The position numbers and the translations under genes were made by a program. The notes beneath the pieces are model-generated. The model ran no database searches and was not told the DNA's origin. It saw nothing but the letters and a program-made list of their open reading frames with translations. From contig BSDZ01000020.1 in assembly GCA_030268105.1 (NCBI GenBank), forward strand, positions 1,876,001 to 1,940,000: 64,000 nt of DNA, given 5' to 3'. Source of the stretch: Volvox africanus. Lineage: Eukaryota > Chlorophyta > Chlorophyceae > Chlamydomonadales > Volvocaceae. Shown here in pieces: positions 19,588-31,579 of the stretch (position 1 is its first letter; each line of letters begins with the position of its first letter).

Positions 19588-20604
19588 TACCTTCGATAGT
19601 GGATGTAATACATGTATAGCTAGTGAATGATTGGTTGCAAGTATGTGCCCAAAGAGGGCTTGATAAAATTATACAATGCGCATGCATATGCAGCAGAGGG
19701 AGCATGTGCAGCATTTCTATGAACTGAAATTTGGTCATCTGCTGCTGTCTTAGGGTTTACACCCTGCCTTATTACGAGTTATTTTACAATAAGTGTACTC
19801 GTTGTATATTTACCAAAAAATCACTAATCAACGCTTGCATGGCGTTTTTGAGATTTGCTGTTTTTGGTCATTACTATGCATAGCATTATTATTAACATTC
19901 AGTTATTACTCATCATGCATATACTGCCTCTAATTATTAATCCATCCAGCTGTGACAGATTATGTCAATATTCATTGATATTCCTAAAGGCACTCTATCC
20001 TAAAAATACCAAATATCATAAAGGCGCTTACCGTACAGCGGTACATAATACATACCTTACATCAGTACATCATACAGTACATGGCTACGGCTATGGCTGT
20101 AATACTCCGTACACGGATATCCGTATATGTCCAGATCTTTATAGATAATTGTCTATAGGAATCCTCTATTGCTGGGGCTTATCGGAGAGTACAACACTTC
20201 TACAATCTGCACCTTGTCGAACTAAAAGTGACTATTTATCCCCAAGGGAAGACCTCGGTGTTTATCAACACCTCCGTTTCGGGTTCTGGTTGTTTCTCTT
20301 CCAAGTCGCCAGGTAGGCTGTTACTTCGGCCAGCTAGCAACCCATCAAGCAGCTAGACAGGGTTAGATTTAAATTGAAATAAGTTGTTATCATCACTTCG
20401 AAATTTTACATTCTTAAGTATTCTTATTCTTATTATGTTGATTTTTTAATTTTATGTCCAGATCAGTGTATGTAATAAGCCATGCATGCGTCACAGTACC
20501 TGTTGAAGTGCGTGATGCATGATTATGATGAAATGCCCCTGGAGTTGTGTGTGGGATAGGGGGGTACAGCTTCACCCGTGGCCACTAACCTGGCAGTCCC
20601 TACC
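18977..20604 (-). pseudogene. Lectin gene fragment, exon 3 and flanking introns
   Basis: This is an inverted copy of 1635-3255 of the left arm, so it contains most of intron 2, exon 3 (19251-19434) and intron 3, but no signal, exon 2, stalk or tail. Homology stops on one side just before the stalk exon and on the other at CCCTACC (20604), where a Gypsy fragment begins. Exon 3 keeps its frame and splice sites (AG before, GTGGGT donor after) yet carries a cluster of amino-acid changes relative to the arm copies while the surrounding intron is nearly unchanged. Without its other exons it should not make the lectin. Confidence 0.8.
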
Positions 20605-21290
20605 AGGTTCGTTGCCTGACTGTCTAATGATGCTCAATCGGAAGTAAGTTCTTTCTAGGACGATTGTCGACCATGGGCGACGTCGCCCACTAGACATTAT
20701 CGCCGAAGAACTTGTCCACGCCGTATTAGATACTGTAGCTTCCGAATTGTGATTGCTTTTATGCCTTTGTAGTTTACTGCAATTGTGGAGTGAGCCTTCG
20801 CTCTGAGTTGCAGGTGAAACTAGATGTCCGGCACTGCTTGCGGTAGCTCCTGGTTACAACTTGTGTTCTAATCAGCTGGAGGCTTTGATCGCGCGGACTA
20901 CAGGGACCAACTGAGTACGTATATGCCATATCTACTCGAAGCCTGCAAGAGTACTGTCGGTGCGCTGACCGAATTGCTTGTGCTCTTGTGCTAGATTCAT
21001 GTAAATCGCTTGCACACTTGATTTAGAATTATGTGCATCGTTTATTGTCACGCAATTTGAATGTATTGGTCAGTGTTCCATGATGGCGGAACGTGACAAC
21101 CTGTCGTTTGTAGGCTTGGCATGTCAACCTGAGCCGGGTAACGTTCCTAGAACGTTTGATAGGGATCCTGAGACTATTGACACAATTACTGCTCGAGATC
21201 CTCTTGTGTTTCAGGCCCCTATCCATCTTACTACGCCACGCTCGGCAGTCATGACGGTTACAGATGGAACTGCTGATCAACAGGGTTTGC
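20605..21290 (+). mobile_element. Gypsy 5' internal fragment (leader and gag N-terminus), diverged
   Basis: From AGGTTCGTTGCC the sequence parallels 8555-9230 of the full Gypsy element. It includes the leader region and the gag start at 21080 (MAERDNLSFVGLACQPEPG, related to MSVEHDD...SLASQPDF at 9009). It is clearly more diverged than the LTR copies, so it represents a related subfamily. It has no LTR and is cut at about 21290. The ORF 21080-21550 is a chimera of this gag start and unrelated repeat DNA. Confidence 0.75.
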
Positions 21291-22819
21291 TAACTAACCA
21301 ACAAAACGCACATACGCGGACAGCTACCTGGATAAGTCAGGAAATACTCACATGGAAACTTTGCCCGCAAATGGTGAAAGCCAAGAATACGACGGTCGAT
21401 AGCGAAATCGCGCAGAAAGGATGCACGGTGGACGACTTCTGTCGTTTTGGACCAGCAGCAACCGGCGGGGGTATCAATCAAGTGCGTGCCGACAGAATGC
21501 AAGAGGTATATATAGTAGTTCTCACCTATTATCGTACGGGTGAAGCCTGATGGACGATTTACCAAATAACGACAATAATGTAGCACGTACGCCCTAAAAA
21601 CGGTGTTGAGAACTCTGGAGAACTGAACATGTATGTTATATCTTTATCTGGCTATTATTATGTCCGCCTAAGCAAATAAAGGCCCAATGTCGTCCATCTA
21701 TACAGAGTCCAGCGTAGAGAAACTCCCGCGCACGAGCGAACTTCGCATTTAAAACAAATTCATTTGCACGTGTAAAGACATGCACGTGTAAAAACAAGCT
21801 TTCGAAAGCTTGTGTGGACAATGTTAACAGTGTTAAAAAGGTTTCTAGGAAGCGCGAATACCAGCATGCATGGTTTGCGCGCGAGCTACAAGCAACGCAT
21901 ACGCTTGCCGCGCTTGCTTTTCGAAGGTACGCACATACATCCTCGCGTGCATACATCGATATATCTTCGCACATGGATAGGCCTTGCGGCGTTAGCTGTC
22001 AACTTTCCGCAATGCGAACTTTCTTCGATAGGTGTTAATAATGTTGCTCGATCATGTACGTTTCGAATCCGTTATTACCAAAGCAAGCAACGAAGTTTGT
22101 TACATGCATGTGCACCTATAGCTAGCTAGTAGTACCAAATAAGGCAGGGAACTCCGTCGTCTCGTTTTTGTACGTATACCGGGGAATAAAGTAACGAATA
22201 TAGGCGCGCCCTACAGAGTAGCTGATCAGATAGTCAGCGACCTTTGCATGCATGCTCCTGCCTGCCGTTGGCATTAATGCTAAGCGTCCAAGCAAGGTTT
22301 TTACCACAAGCGCACCTCAGACCATTGTATAATTGTAACTTTGATGATTGGACCTCAATTATTCGACCAATCAAGCACTGCTGCCTTCAGGATCGTGCTG
22401 ATCAGTATTTGTCGCTCGCTTGGGCGGGCCGTCCATCTCCGGTGATAATATGGAATAGCTACCTCAGGAGTCAGGCAGGACATGAGAAGTATACTGCCAA
22501 GAGTGAGACAGCAGGGTACGGCTCTCTGCTCTGTTGCTGGACGAGCGAGCCAGCCAGTGAGTCAGGGCCGAAGGCCCAAACGAATGGCGGGCGAGCTCGT
22601 CCAGATGCAGAGAGCCGTCGGACGATTTGCAGGATATGTCGAGTAGACGACTGAAAACATATACATACGGTTCAGTCGTCTACTCAAGATATTCTGCAAA
22701 TCGTCCGATACATATACATATATATTCGTTCCGGCCTTCGGCCTCGACTGTATATTTATATCTGCTGCCGCCGCTACAAAAGCAACTTGCATATACACAC
22801 ATGAGTATCATGGCGGGGT
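21291..22819. repeat. Repeat module Y, first copy
   Basis: This matches 44517-46050 in the same orientation, with indels (about 140 bp present at 44733-44880 is missing here) and many substitutions. It starts near ACCAACAAAA and ends at GGCGGGGT. Part of it also appears inverted at 29941-30608. It contains CGCGCGAGC-type motifs and no credible gene. Confidence 0.75.
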
Positions 22820-22984
22820 TGTTTTTGATTGTCCTTAAGTATCAAGGAATATAGAGCCGGGAGTTCACCACATATTTTACAGTGTAATAACCTAGACAGA
22901 GATGGCGCAGCCACTAGGGATTAGAAATCCCTTAGCTCCGGAACCAAGTCCGGTATAAGCAGTCGTTCTGGTCGAACATCAACA
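22820..22984 (-). repeat. Copia-1 3' LTR
   Basis: On the minus strand this is TGTTGATG...CAAAAACA, 165 bp, directly after a purine-containing stretch GCGGGCGAG that could be the polypurine tract. No partner LTR is present at the other end of the element. Confidence 0.65.
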
Positions 22985-23023
22985 CTCGCCCGCGAACAGA
23001 ACACTGCCTTCTACGAGATACCT

Positions 23024-24430
23024 TCAGGGAACTCCCATGCTGAGCCTAAACTTCACAAATTGTGCCTCCGGCAGAGGTTTGGTCAGCATATCCGCTACCA
23101 TGCTCTCTGTCGGGCAATATTCAAAGTTCACGTAACCAAAACGCTCCTTCTCCCGCACAAAATGGTGCTGCACATCTATGTGCTTGGAACGATCTGATGT
23201 AGTCGGATTTCTGATAAGGTTAATTGCGCCCAGGTTATCGTCCCAGATGCGCACTGCCTCGACAGGGCAACCCAAATCAAACATCAACTTGCGCAAGAAC
23301 ATCGCCTCGCGTGTTGCGGAAGATACTGACATATATTCCGCCTCGACTGACGACGCAGCCGTTGTGGGCTGCAGACGGCTCTTCAAGCTTACAGCCCCAC
23401 CGTGCAAAATGAACACATAGCCGGTGGTCGATCGGCGGTTATCCCGATCACTCGCCCAGTCGGCGTCAGCATAGCCAAATAGTGGCTCACCACGGCTGTA
23501 TGTAATGCCGTACACAGCCGTACCTTTCACGTACCGCAAAACTCCTCTCGCAGCTTCCCAGTGTGCCGGTGTTGGCTTTGACATGTACCGCGCGAGTCTG
23601 CGAACCGCTTGCGCGATGTCAGGCCGGGTGCAAACAGCCAGATACATCAAACCGCCTACCAGCGAACGATACTGGGTGGCTTCCTGAAACGGCTCCTGCT
23701 CCTCGTCGCCGATACCCCTGGTGTTCAAAAGCCCTCGAATTGGCTGCATGGGGATCGAATCAGGCTTAGCATTTGCATGTCCAAACTTCTGCACCAAGTC
23801 CAGTGCATATCTCTTCTGTAAGATCTTCATCGACCTAGTGCCACGGTCGCGCACAACCTCAATACCAAGGAAAAGTGAAACCTCGCCCAGATCCCTCACT
23901 TCGAACTCCTTCATCAGCTGTTGCTTTACTTCAGTTAGCAGCTTGGCACAATGGCTAGAAATCAGCAAATCATCAACGTGAACTAGCAAACGGACGACAC
24001 GTGACCCGTCCCGCTTGCTAAACAGGCTTGGATCAGACGTAGACACCTCAAACTTGTTGGCCTCCAGCGTGGCAACTAATTTCTTGTGCCACGCACGGCT
24101 TGCTTGCTTGAGACCATACAACGCCTTCAGTAAACGGCATTTCTGCCCCGGCTCACCAGTCTCAAAACCCGGTGGTTGCTCAACGTAGATCACCTCCTCC
24201 AAGTCACCGTGCAAAACCGCAGTGCGCATATCTAGGTGATGCACATCCATGCATTCAGCCGCTGCTGTAGCAAAGAAAGCTCGGACGGTGGTCTGTGTGG
24301 AGGTAGGGGAAAAAACCTCGCTGTAATCTACATTTTCTACTTGCTTAAAACCTTTCGCGACATAACGTGCTTTGCGGCGCTCTAGCTTGCCATCAGCGTC
24401 GAACTTGGACTTGTCGAACTTGGACCCATT
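23024..24430 (-). pseudogene. pol: Copia-1 reverse transcriptase and RNase H
   Basis: The frame shows Copia RT motifs in order: RKARYVAKGF, VDYSEVFSPT, LEEVIYVEQPPGFE, LYGLKQASRAWH and the active site LLVHVDDLLI (His replaces the usual Tyr). RNase H follows, with TRPDIAQAV, GYADADWASD, SSVEAEYM and KHIDVQHHFV. The open frame from 23024 extends upstream of its first Met (24250) to about 24420. There, around GKWV, it shifts relative to the family. The 408-residue C-terminal part is intact. Confidence 0.9.
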
Positions 24431-25757
24431 TGCCTGGGATCACATTGGCCCCTGCTGGCGGATGTTCCAGTCGCCAGGCACCGTGCGCATGAAGAGACGC
24501 GATTTCGTCCTCCATCGCCTGCTTCCATTCCTCGGCTTCTGGGGAATCCATGGCTTCCACATAGGTGGACGGCTCCTTGTCTCCGGGAGCTGTGTTAAGG
24601 GTGGTAATTCCGGCAAATCGGGCAGGCTTTCGGTGCTCTCTCCGGGGTTAACGAGGGTCTGCGGCTGTACTAGCAATCTCCCCCGCAGACGCAGAGCGTT
24701 GTGTGCCCTCGTTGCTGTTGTCGCCGCTTATCTCCCCTGTATTATCGCCGCCTGTACTTGCGCCGCCCGTGTTTGCGCCACCCTCATCGATGCCATTTTC
24801 GTCAGACTCCCCCACAAATTCAGCGGGATTGTCAACACTCGCAGCATCAGCGTCTTCAGCAATCGCCGGCGCAGCTGGTTCTGCACTTGGGGATGACTCG
24901 TCAAAACGAACATCGCACGTGTCACCACGACGTTCTTTTCCGGTAAGAACACACGGTAACCTTTACTACCGCGATCGTATCCCACGAAGATGCCCTTTTG
25001 ACTAACCGCGTCTAACTTTCCTCGATGTTGCCTCTCTGTGAAAACCCACGCCGTGCAGCCAAACACAGGCAAAACCGAGACATCAGGTTTGTAACCGTGA
25101 AAGAGCTCGTGGGGGGGCTTTCAAGCCACTTGACGGGGGACAGTTACGAATCGCACAGGCCGTTGAAATCGCTTCGGCCCAAAACTCCTGTCCCAAGTTC
25201 GCATCTTGTAGCATGGCTCGCACCTTCTCCAGCAGCGTGCGGTTAAGACGTTCCGCACGGCCATTCTGCTCAGGAGTGTAGGGTACAGACGTGTCGTGCA
25301 TGATCCCTTTCTCCCAAAAGAACTTGCGCAAACGCACATTGATGTACTCGCGCCCTCTGTCCGACTGTACTTCCGGGACACTCCTTCCGGTCTGCTTCTC
25401 CATTTGATTGAGCACTTCGATGATCGCTTCCGGTACCATATCTTTTGTGCGCACCAACCGTACCACTGAAAAAGCGGAGTACTCATCCTGAAACGTCACA
25501 ACGTACCGTGCACCGCCCTTAGAAACAACAGGCATCTCACAAACATCCGTGTGCACACGCTGCAACAATAGGTTCGTCACGTTGCCTGACGGGGGGTGAG
25601 GTGCGCGCGTGTGCTTCGCTTTTACGCAGGGCTCGCATTTGTGATTTGCTTCTGCAGACTTTCTGACCCGGTCCGCAGACACGTTAAAACCCTCAACCAT
25701 CCCCTCGCGCGCAAGCTTTCCAAGGCCCTCATAGCCCAGGTGTCCGAAACGTCGGTG
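24431..25757 (-). pseudogene. pol: Copia-1 integrase, frameshifted
   Basis: The finger and core are at 25083-25700: CEPC with the following KHTRAPH, HTDVCE, SDRGREY and the PEQNGRAERLNRTL block with the catalytic glutamate. The C-terminal block FGCTAWVF ... GIFVGYDRGSKGYRV is in another frame at 24728-25072, so there is a frameshift near 25080. A third shift lies between 24440 and 24730. The variable linker before RT is scrambled between frames. Catalytic residues are visible but no continuous integrase can be made. Confidence 0.85.
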
Positions 25758-26344
25758 TCAGAGCTCCACTGAGTCCTCTACAAGGGCAAGAGTTTCCACT
25801 CGTTTCTGGTGGGCGCGTGTCATCACGCAGAGGTGATATAGGCCATCTGGGAGGAGCTGGCCGTACATAAGGTTCTTATAGGTGGTATGTTTGCCATACT
25901 TAACCTTCACCTTCACTATCGCCAGCCTGTGCCCTAGATCCGGTACATACCACACCTCTGTTATCAACAAACTTAAAACCTCTTCGCCTACGAACGCGAC
26001 CAGCTCCACGGTGCCGTAGCCCACCGCTTGTTGCTTTACGTTGTAGGCGCCTTCCAAAGTCGGCCCATTCTCCACTGGGACGAAGTCGGTTAGGTCCTTC
26101 ATGCGGTCAGTAACATGTAGTGCTGCTCCTGTGTCCAGTTTCCAATCCGCGTATTCTTGGATCACGTCACGTGCCTGTTCCAGCTCGACGGCAGTACTGA
26201 TCATCACGAAGTTGTTTCGCCGGCCACCGCGGTTGTTCTGTTGCTGCTGCTGGTTCCGCAGCTGGGGACATTCATATCGCAGGCGTCCCATTTGCTTGCA
26301 CTTGTAGCATCGGGGCTGCCACTCGCTGCCTGTTTCTACAGCAA
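25758..26344 (-). pseudogene. Copia-1 gag knuckle and protease
   Basis: It starts inside gag with CYKC-KQMG-R-LRYE-C, a CCHC knuckle in which His is replaced by Arg. It continues through a poly-Gln stretch to the protease site KLDTGAALHV (about 26128-26157) and the pre-integrase region. The 5' end is cut exactly at the duplication boundary 26344/26345. Confidence 0.8.
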
Positions 26345-26946
26345 TCTCCCTGCTGGTGAGTATCTTGTTAATACACGCACGTACGTGCCCGGGTACACGT
26401 AGATAAACGCAACGCTCGCTCGCATGATGACCATTTTTGAATCAGGGAGCAGATTTAACACACACAAGTGCACATCCGTTTGGCAACGTGTCGAAGGCGC
26501 GAGCGAAGACAGGAAGAGCATGCAAGCTCGTCCAGCAGCATAATGAAACGCAGTAGTACTGGTACTCCTGTTAAATTGCTAACTTGCCTTCCTTAAAACA
26601 AATCCTTGAAACACATGTTTGGCATGATGAATAGACACATTTATCGTTCTTAATAATTTAATTGTTTTCTCATCAAAGTTTGCCGCTGAAATAGGCATGT
26701 ACCCTATATCCTGCGGTTGATACCCCCGCCGGTTGCTGCTGATCAAAAACGACAGATGTCGTCCACCGTGCATCCTCTCTGAGCTGCTGCGCTATCGATC
26801 GTCGTATTCTTGGCTTTCACCACTGGCGGGCAAAGTTTCCATGTGAGTATTTCCTGACTTATCCAGGTAGCTGTCCACGTATGTGCATTTTGTTGTTTGG
26901 TTATTGTCTTTATCTAATTTCGTTTCGCTCGCGTCATCATATTTAT

Positions 26947-27196
26947 TGTTGTAATGTCGACTACCAGACATTAGGAAGCCTGACGCTATAACGAGAAAGT
27001 ATTCGATACATTATATCTGATAGTCAAAAGAAGGCTAAATTGTTCGTTCTGGAGATGGCACAAAGACTCGCGCGCGTGTAGCATTACAGATTGGACGAGC
27101 GTGGGTCGATTGCGTCCTGCCGAGTACAGCTACAACAACACGATTGTTGCTAGAACGCATCGCTATAGATCCCAACTGATATAACACTTGATAACA
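26947..27196 (-). repeat. Solo Copia-2 LTR upstream of candidate gene X
   Basis: Minus strand TGTTATCAAGTG...CATTACAACA. It abuts the coding exon at 27201, where the third copy of the gene (43712-44190) instead has an ATG and ordinary upstream DNA. The LTR has therefore replaced the start of the gene in this copy. The twin LTR is at 46655-46904. Confidence 0.65.
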
Positions 27197-27200
27197 CAAA

Positions 27201-27668
27201 CGCACGCTGCGCCCTCAGGAGGACGACGGCGGTGCTGAAGCTGCTGCTTCTGCTGTCATCCAAGCGATGGGATCTACCGCCGTGTCCCATCCCGCCAAGA
27301 ATAAGGGCCGCAGCCTTTCAGCATGTACGTAATAATGATGTTTATATTTCTGTCGCGTTTACAAGATGGGCTATATACATCATCTGTGTATGTATTCGTT
27401 GAGCATTACCATCATCTGCATTGTCAACAGCCGCGCGCGCCACACATACGTACACCTACCTGCTACCTGCTACGTCGTCCTCACATTGAATCAGCTAGCA
27501 AACTCATCACATTAACAAACCGAATGAATTATCTGCCTTGCTTGATTATTTCTTTCTTCATGCCTGATGATGCCCCTCATGCCTGATGCCAAATGAATAC
27601 ACTGCTGCTGCTGCTGGATCGATTTTCACCTACCTATCTACCACCATTAGCGCTCGCTACCGTCCCTG
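27201..27668 (+). pseudogene. Candidate gene X, exon 1 without ATG plus microexon
   Basis: The frame 27201-27324 reads RTLRPQEDDGGAEAA and continues to a GTACGT donor. The complete form at 44190 starts MKRTLRPQEDDG. An 18-nt candidate microexon at 27651-27668 lies between an AG acceptor and a strong GTAAGT donor and agrees in phase. I recognise no domain; the protein start is acidic then Ala-rich. A Copia LTR abuts the 5' side, so this copy lacks its own start codon. Confidence 0.35.
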
Positions 27669-28099
27669 GTAAGTGCCTGGACATGCAGGTCATGCAGATA
27701 CATTGATCTGGAACGTTATGTAAATCTCAATGTTTTGGGGATGCATGGATGGCCGCTGGCTGGGGTGTGCCGGATGCCCTTCAAACTACATACTAGCTGG
27801 GCGAAGTAGGCCCAACAGGGCATTCAATCAGACCTAATAGGACTTAAATTAGATTTAACCAGAGTAAATTAGCCCATAACTAGCCCTGCCAATAATGGTT
27901 GGCAGGGATGTGCGGGATGCATACATGCAATCAGCTCGTGCGTTAATTCATTGATATAGCCATGCTAGCCGCATTATATCATACCAACAAAGATGACGTA
28001 TTGATCCCGCTGTATTTATGCATGCTGAGGCGGTAATAACCGTCACCTCAGCTTCTGTCGGGATCATTGTCTATACTCCCATCTTTCATATTGTCCATG

Positions 28100-28143
<44 letters not shown>
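28100..28143. repeat. (TA)n(TG)n microsatellite
   Basis: Uninterrupted TA then TG dinucleotides. Length differs at the twin site (about 47810-47847). Similar compound tracts lie at 54095-54150, 55672-55733 and 59561-59621. Confidence 0.9.
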
Positions 28144-28211
28144 ATCTACGTTGTACGTGGTCTGGCCGTCTATCTGTTTATTTCTCCATCTATCTGCTGC
28201 TTGCGGAGGCC

Positions 28212-28440
28212 TGTTGAGATGTTGAGATGAGATGAGATGAGACTAACGGACATTAGGAACACTGACGTTGTTACGAGAAAGTATTCGTTACATAGTGTCC
28301 GATAATCAAAAGAAAACTAAATTCTTTGCTCCGGAGTTGGCACAGATACTCGCTTATGCGGGTCGATAGCATACTGCTGAGTACGGAGAATTGCTAGAAT
28401 GGATCGCTATAGATCCCAACTGATACACCATTTCATAACA
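28212..28440 (-). repeat. Copia-2 LTR (3' LTR of the duplicated fragment)
   Basis: 229 bp, minus strand TGTTATGAAATGG...TCTCAACA. It lies just downstream of the Copia RNase H end. A GAGGGGGTG purine tract comes immediately before its start on the minus strand, which identifies it as a 3' LTR. Its internal end has GAGAT/GATGA slippage repeats. Confidence 0.75.
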
Positions 28441-28534
28441 CACCCCCTCGAGACGCTCCTAGCAACAAGTGATAGAAAATAACTCCAAGCAGAAACTCAT
28501 CCAAACGAGTTCACCTCAAGCAAAACCCGAATGC

Positions 28535-29281
28535 TTAGATTGCCAACCCCATTTCCATAATGCACTTCCTGAACTTGATCTCTCCAAGTGCCTTAGACAG
28601 TACATCTGCCACCATATCATCTGTCGAACAGCAGGACAGGGCAACTTCCTTCCTAGAGACTCGCCCCCATACTAGGTGATGCTGCACATCGATGTGCTTG
28701 GAACGGACCAATGTTATCAGGTTGTTCCCCATGCTCATCGCCCCCTGGGAATCCATCCAAATCTCTATAGCATTTGACCCTAAACCCAAGTCTCCCGTTA
28801 GCTTGCAAAGCCAAAGCGCCTCCCGTACTGCAGCTGCCGTGGCCTGGTACTCCACCTCCACTGACAAAACTGTCACTGTGCGCTGCAATTGGCTGTTCCA
28901 GCTGAAAGCTGCTCCGCCTAGCAGAAAGACGTAGCCGGTTGTAGATCCCCGAGTGGCTGGATCTCCTGCCCAGTCGGAATCACTGTACCTCACCATGGCT
29001 ACATCTCCATCTCCACCAAAGCATAGTCCGAGCTCCTTGGTACCCGCCAAACATCGACACACCCCCAAAGCCAGGCCCTCTGTGAGCCTTAGATGACTTG
29101 CCCATAAAGCGCGCCAGGATGCTTATTGCCTGCGTGATATCGGGCCTTGTGCTCGTCGCCAGGTAATTTACTTCGCCGACAAGCGCCCGGTACTTGGTGC
29201 TGTCTGCAAGCTCCCTGTTGCCATCTTCTGATGGTAGTACTCTAGAACCAGGAGGTAGTGGAGTCATTTGCGGCTTTGCGT
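28535..29281 (-). pseudogene. Copia-2 RNase H fragment, first copy
   Basis: Motifs RYSDSDWAGD, GSTTGYVFLLGG, SVEVEYQATAAAVREALW and KHIDVQHHLV identify a Copia RNase H domain. Upstream, STRPDITQAISILARFMGK is in another frame, so there is a frameshift near 29070. The fragment stops at the module edge (29281), and the rest of the element is found only in the second copy (48239 onward). Confidence 0.88.
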
Positions 29282-29940
29282 TATGGTGATGTTGTGGCAT
29301 TTAGGTATGTGATGGTCGCATGTAGCTAGGTGTCGTAGCTCGCTCGGTCCAACATATCTAGCAAGCTAGCAAGAGCACAAAACGCACCAGCTCAGCAGCA
29401 ACAGGCGGGAAAACGTTTCGGCACGTATCCCTTGGCATCAGTACGTGCGGCGGCGAGATTTCTACGCATAATAATTACAGATAGATAGACGGATGAAATG
29501 CATGTATGAATCCATTCGAAGGGACATCGATTACCATACATGCATCAACGATCGCCGCTCGTCTTCTAAAGGCAGTTCAAAGTACACATAATATGACTGG
29601 CTGGCTCATTGCGGGCATGGAAAATGTACTGAAATTTTTTATGACTGTATGTATGCAGCTAGATAAATGCAATTTACTTTATGACATGCACCGAATAAAA
29701 ATATAACGAATCGTAATATCATTAAGGAAATTCACCATGTATAGAACAATTGAGGACGGTTGGAATAGGGTTTTTTGCCCAGCAGGTGGCATGCAGCATT
29801 AGATAGCAGCGCTGCATGCGTCCTGCATGCACGGCCTTACTTCTATTTATATGGAATGCATGTCGAAACCGGCGGCCCTCGCCACGCATTACTTCCTACG
29901 TTTCACACACATCTATGCACATACGTGTGCAGTTCATCGA
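29282..29940. other. Unassigned stretch
   Basis: I see no gene or recognised repeat. Short ORFs are present but have no domain and no conserved copy in the window. Confidence 0.5.
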
Positions 29941-30608
29941 TGATTCTTAACACCGTTTTTAGGACATACGATATTTATTGTCGAGTTTTCCGTTAAATTG
30001 TCCATCAGGCTTCACCCGTACGACAATAGGTGAGAACTGCTACATATACCTCTCGCTCAATTATAATTCGACATTTCTGTCACAGGTTGTTGCTTGAGTG
30101 ATAACCAAAGCTTGTATGTCAGCCCGCTCGTCTACGTTTCATACACTACTTCTTATTACGTCCTTCACCTGCAGCCACGTACACATTAAGTGTTCCGTCC
30201 TTCAAGCGCTGAAACTATCTTGGATAAAAGTTGACCATCCTCTGGGGATACGCACACACTGCACTTGTGCATTCTGTCGGCACGCACTTGATTGATACCC
30301 CCGCCGGTTGCTGCTGATCAAAAACGACAGATGTCGTCCACCGTGCATCCTTTCTGCGCTATTTCGCTATCGACCGTCGTATTCTTGGCTTTCATCAATG
30401 GCGGGCAAAGTTTCCATGTGAGTATTTCCTGACTTATCCAGGTAGCTGTCCGCGTATGTGCATTTTTGTTGGTTTATTTGTGAATGTGGTACCAAGCTCT
30501 ATGAAAGAGCTCGCGAGTTAACGTCAGGATTAGACATCCTAATCATTATCAGGATACTACAGTGCGTGCCGGTTAAATAATAAACCGAGTAAAGTTCGTT
30601 GATGTTGA
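29941..30608. repeat. Repeat module Y, inverted partial copy
   Basis: In reverse complement this matches about 44385-44990, including the motifs around TCGCGAGCTC, the GTTAAATAATAAACCG stretch and the CACACTGCACTTGTGC region. A block at 30290-30470 (GATACCCCCGCCGGTTGC onward) also matches 26700-26890 and 46420-46600. Confidence 0.8.
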
Positions 30609-30625
30609 CTATAATGGGGTTCTTG

Positions 30626-31459
30626 TATTGTGCCACGGTCCGTTTCCCGCCGATGCGTAGGTCAATGCGACGCTACGAGGCGAAGTGCTGTCTTGATGAA
30701 CGCATGAATGACTTATGCATATGAATGAACTTGCATGACATAAATGTATTTGCATACATTTATATATGTTTTGGCATGTTACCATTATACATCGCGACAT
30801 CGCATCATGGCTGATCCACCTAGCATGCATGAAATCCCGAACGATCGAGAAGTGCATTATGCTCGTGCTATGGAACGATAAGTAATATTATCTGGTATAA
30901 TATTACTTTATTACAGCACACGTTGAGAGCGCCGCACTCGTCGCGATACATGCCTTGCAACCGAGTATCGTTATTCGGACCCTTGCATCATGCGAATGTT
31001 GGAAAGGCTTATCGGTTGTTATACGTGGACATCGCCTATACGCAGTAGGGTTGTCACACTCAGGATCGGCCTCCTAGTGTGAGTCGTACGGCGTCGCGAT
31101 GCTGCGAGTATGACAGATGCGAGGACGGCTAAGTAAGACAAGACATTTTGATACCGGAGAACACTTGTGTGTTCAACATTATTATTGCTAACCGCTCTTG
31201 TACTTAGCCCGAGCTAAGCCTGAACTTCGCTTATCACCGCCGCGTGATGATTGCTTGCTTCCGGCGCTGACGGCGGTTACGTCCATTGCATCGCTTCGGT
31301 CTGCATTGTTGTAAGTTATATCTCTTCTTGCCTTGAAGTCTTCCGCTGTCTTTGTTTGCTCTCGATTGCCTTGCTGTACTTGCAAGTGCTCGCGCATCGG
31401 TCTCGAAAGTCTTCAGACGCGCAGATACTTATGAGCAAACGCGAAGGAGAGGTACAACA
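30626..31459 (+). mobile_element. Solo Gypsy LTR
   Basis: 834 bp, TATTGTGCCACGG (first dinucleotide mutated from TG) to GGTACAACA, same family as 7719-8542. TCTTG precedes (30621-30625) and follows it (31460-31464), a perfect 5-bp target duplication. No internal element sequence remains, so it formed by LTR-LTR recombination. Confidence 0.92.
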
Positions 31460-31579
31460 TCTTGTTCCAATAATGACTGTAATTTGTGAACCACAGAGGA
31501 TGCAGCTGGATAGCTTTACCTTCAATAAGCAAAGATTCAGAAGCTTTAAATTCCTAATCGATGCGAGGTGTGGAGGCAT

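Larger units (their letters stand above)
22820..26344 (-). mobile_element. Copia-1, 5'-truncated
   Basis: Copia order (gag knuckle, protease, integrase, RT, RNase H) reads on the minus strand from 26344 to 23024, followed by a short 3' LTR. The 5' LTR and most of gag are missing. The related DNA at 46041-46060 runs GGCGGGGTTG straight into TCTCCCTGC, so it represents the locus without this element. The reading frame is broken in several places, so the element is not autonomous. Confidence 0.9.
26345..29281. repeat. 2.9-kb direct repeat, first copy (module X)
   Basis: This is almost identical to 46051-48985 in the same orientation; corresponding positions differ by 19704-19708. It contains two Copia-2 LTRs, candidate exons of an unidentified gene and the RNase H end of a Copia-2 element. 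Its left edge is the truncated end of Copia-1 and its right edge lies within Copia RT sequence. Confidence 0.92.

Noticed and set aside
21080..21550. 156-residue novel protein
   Set aside because: A chimera of a truncated Gypsy gag start and repeat module Y.
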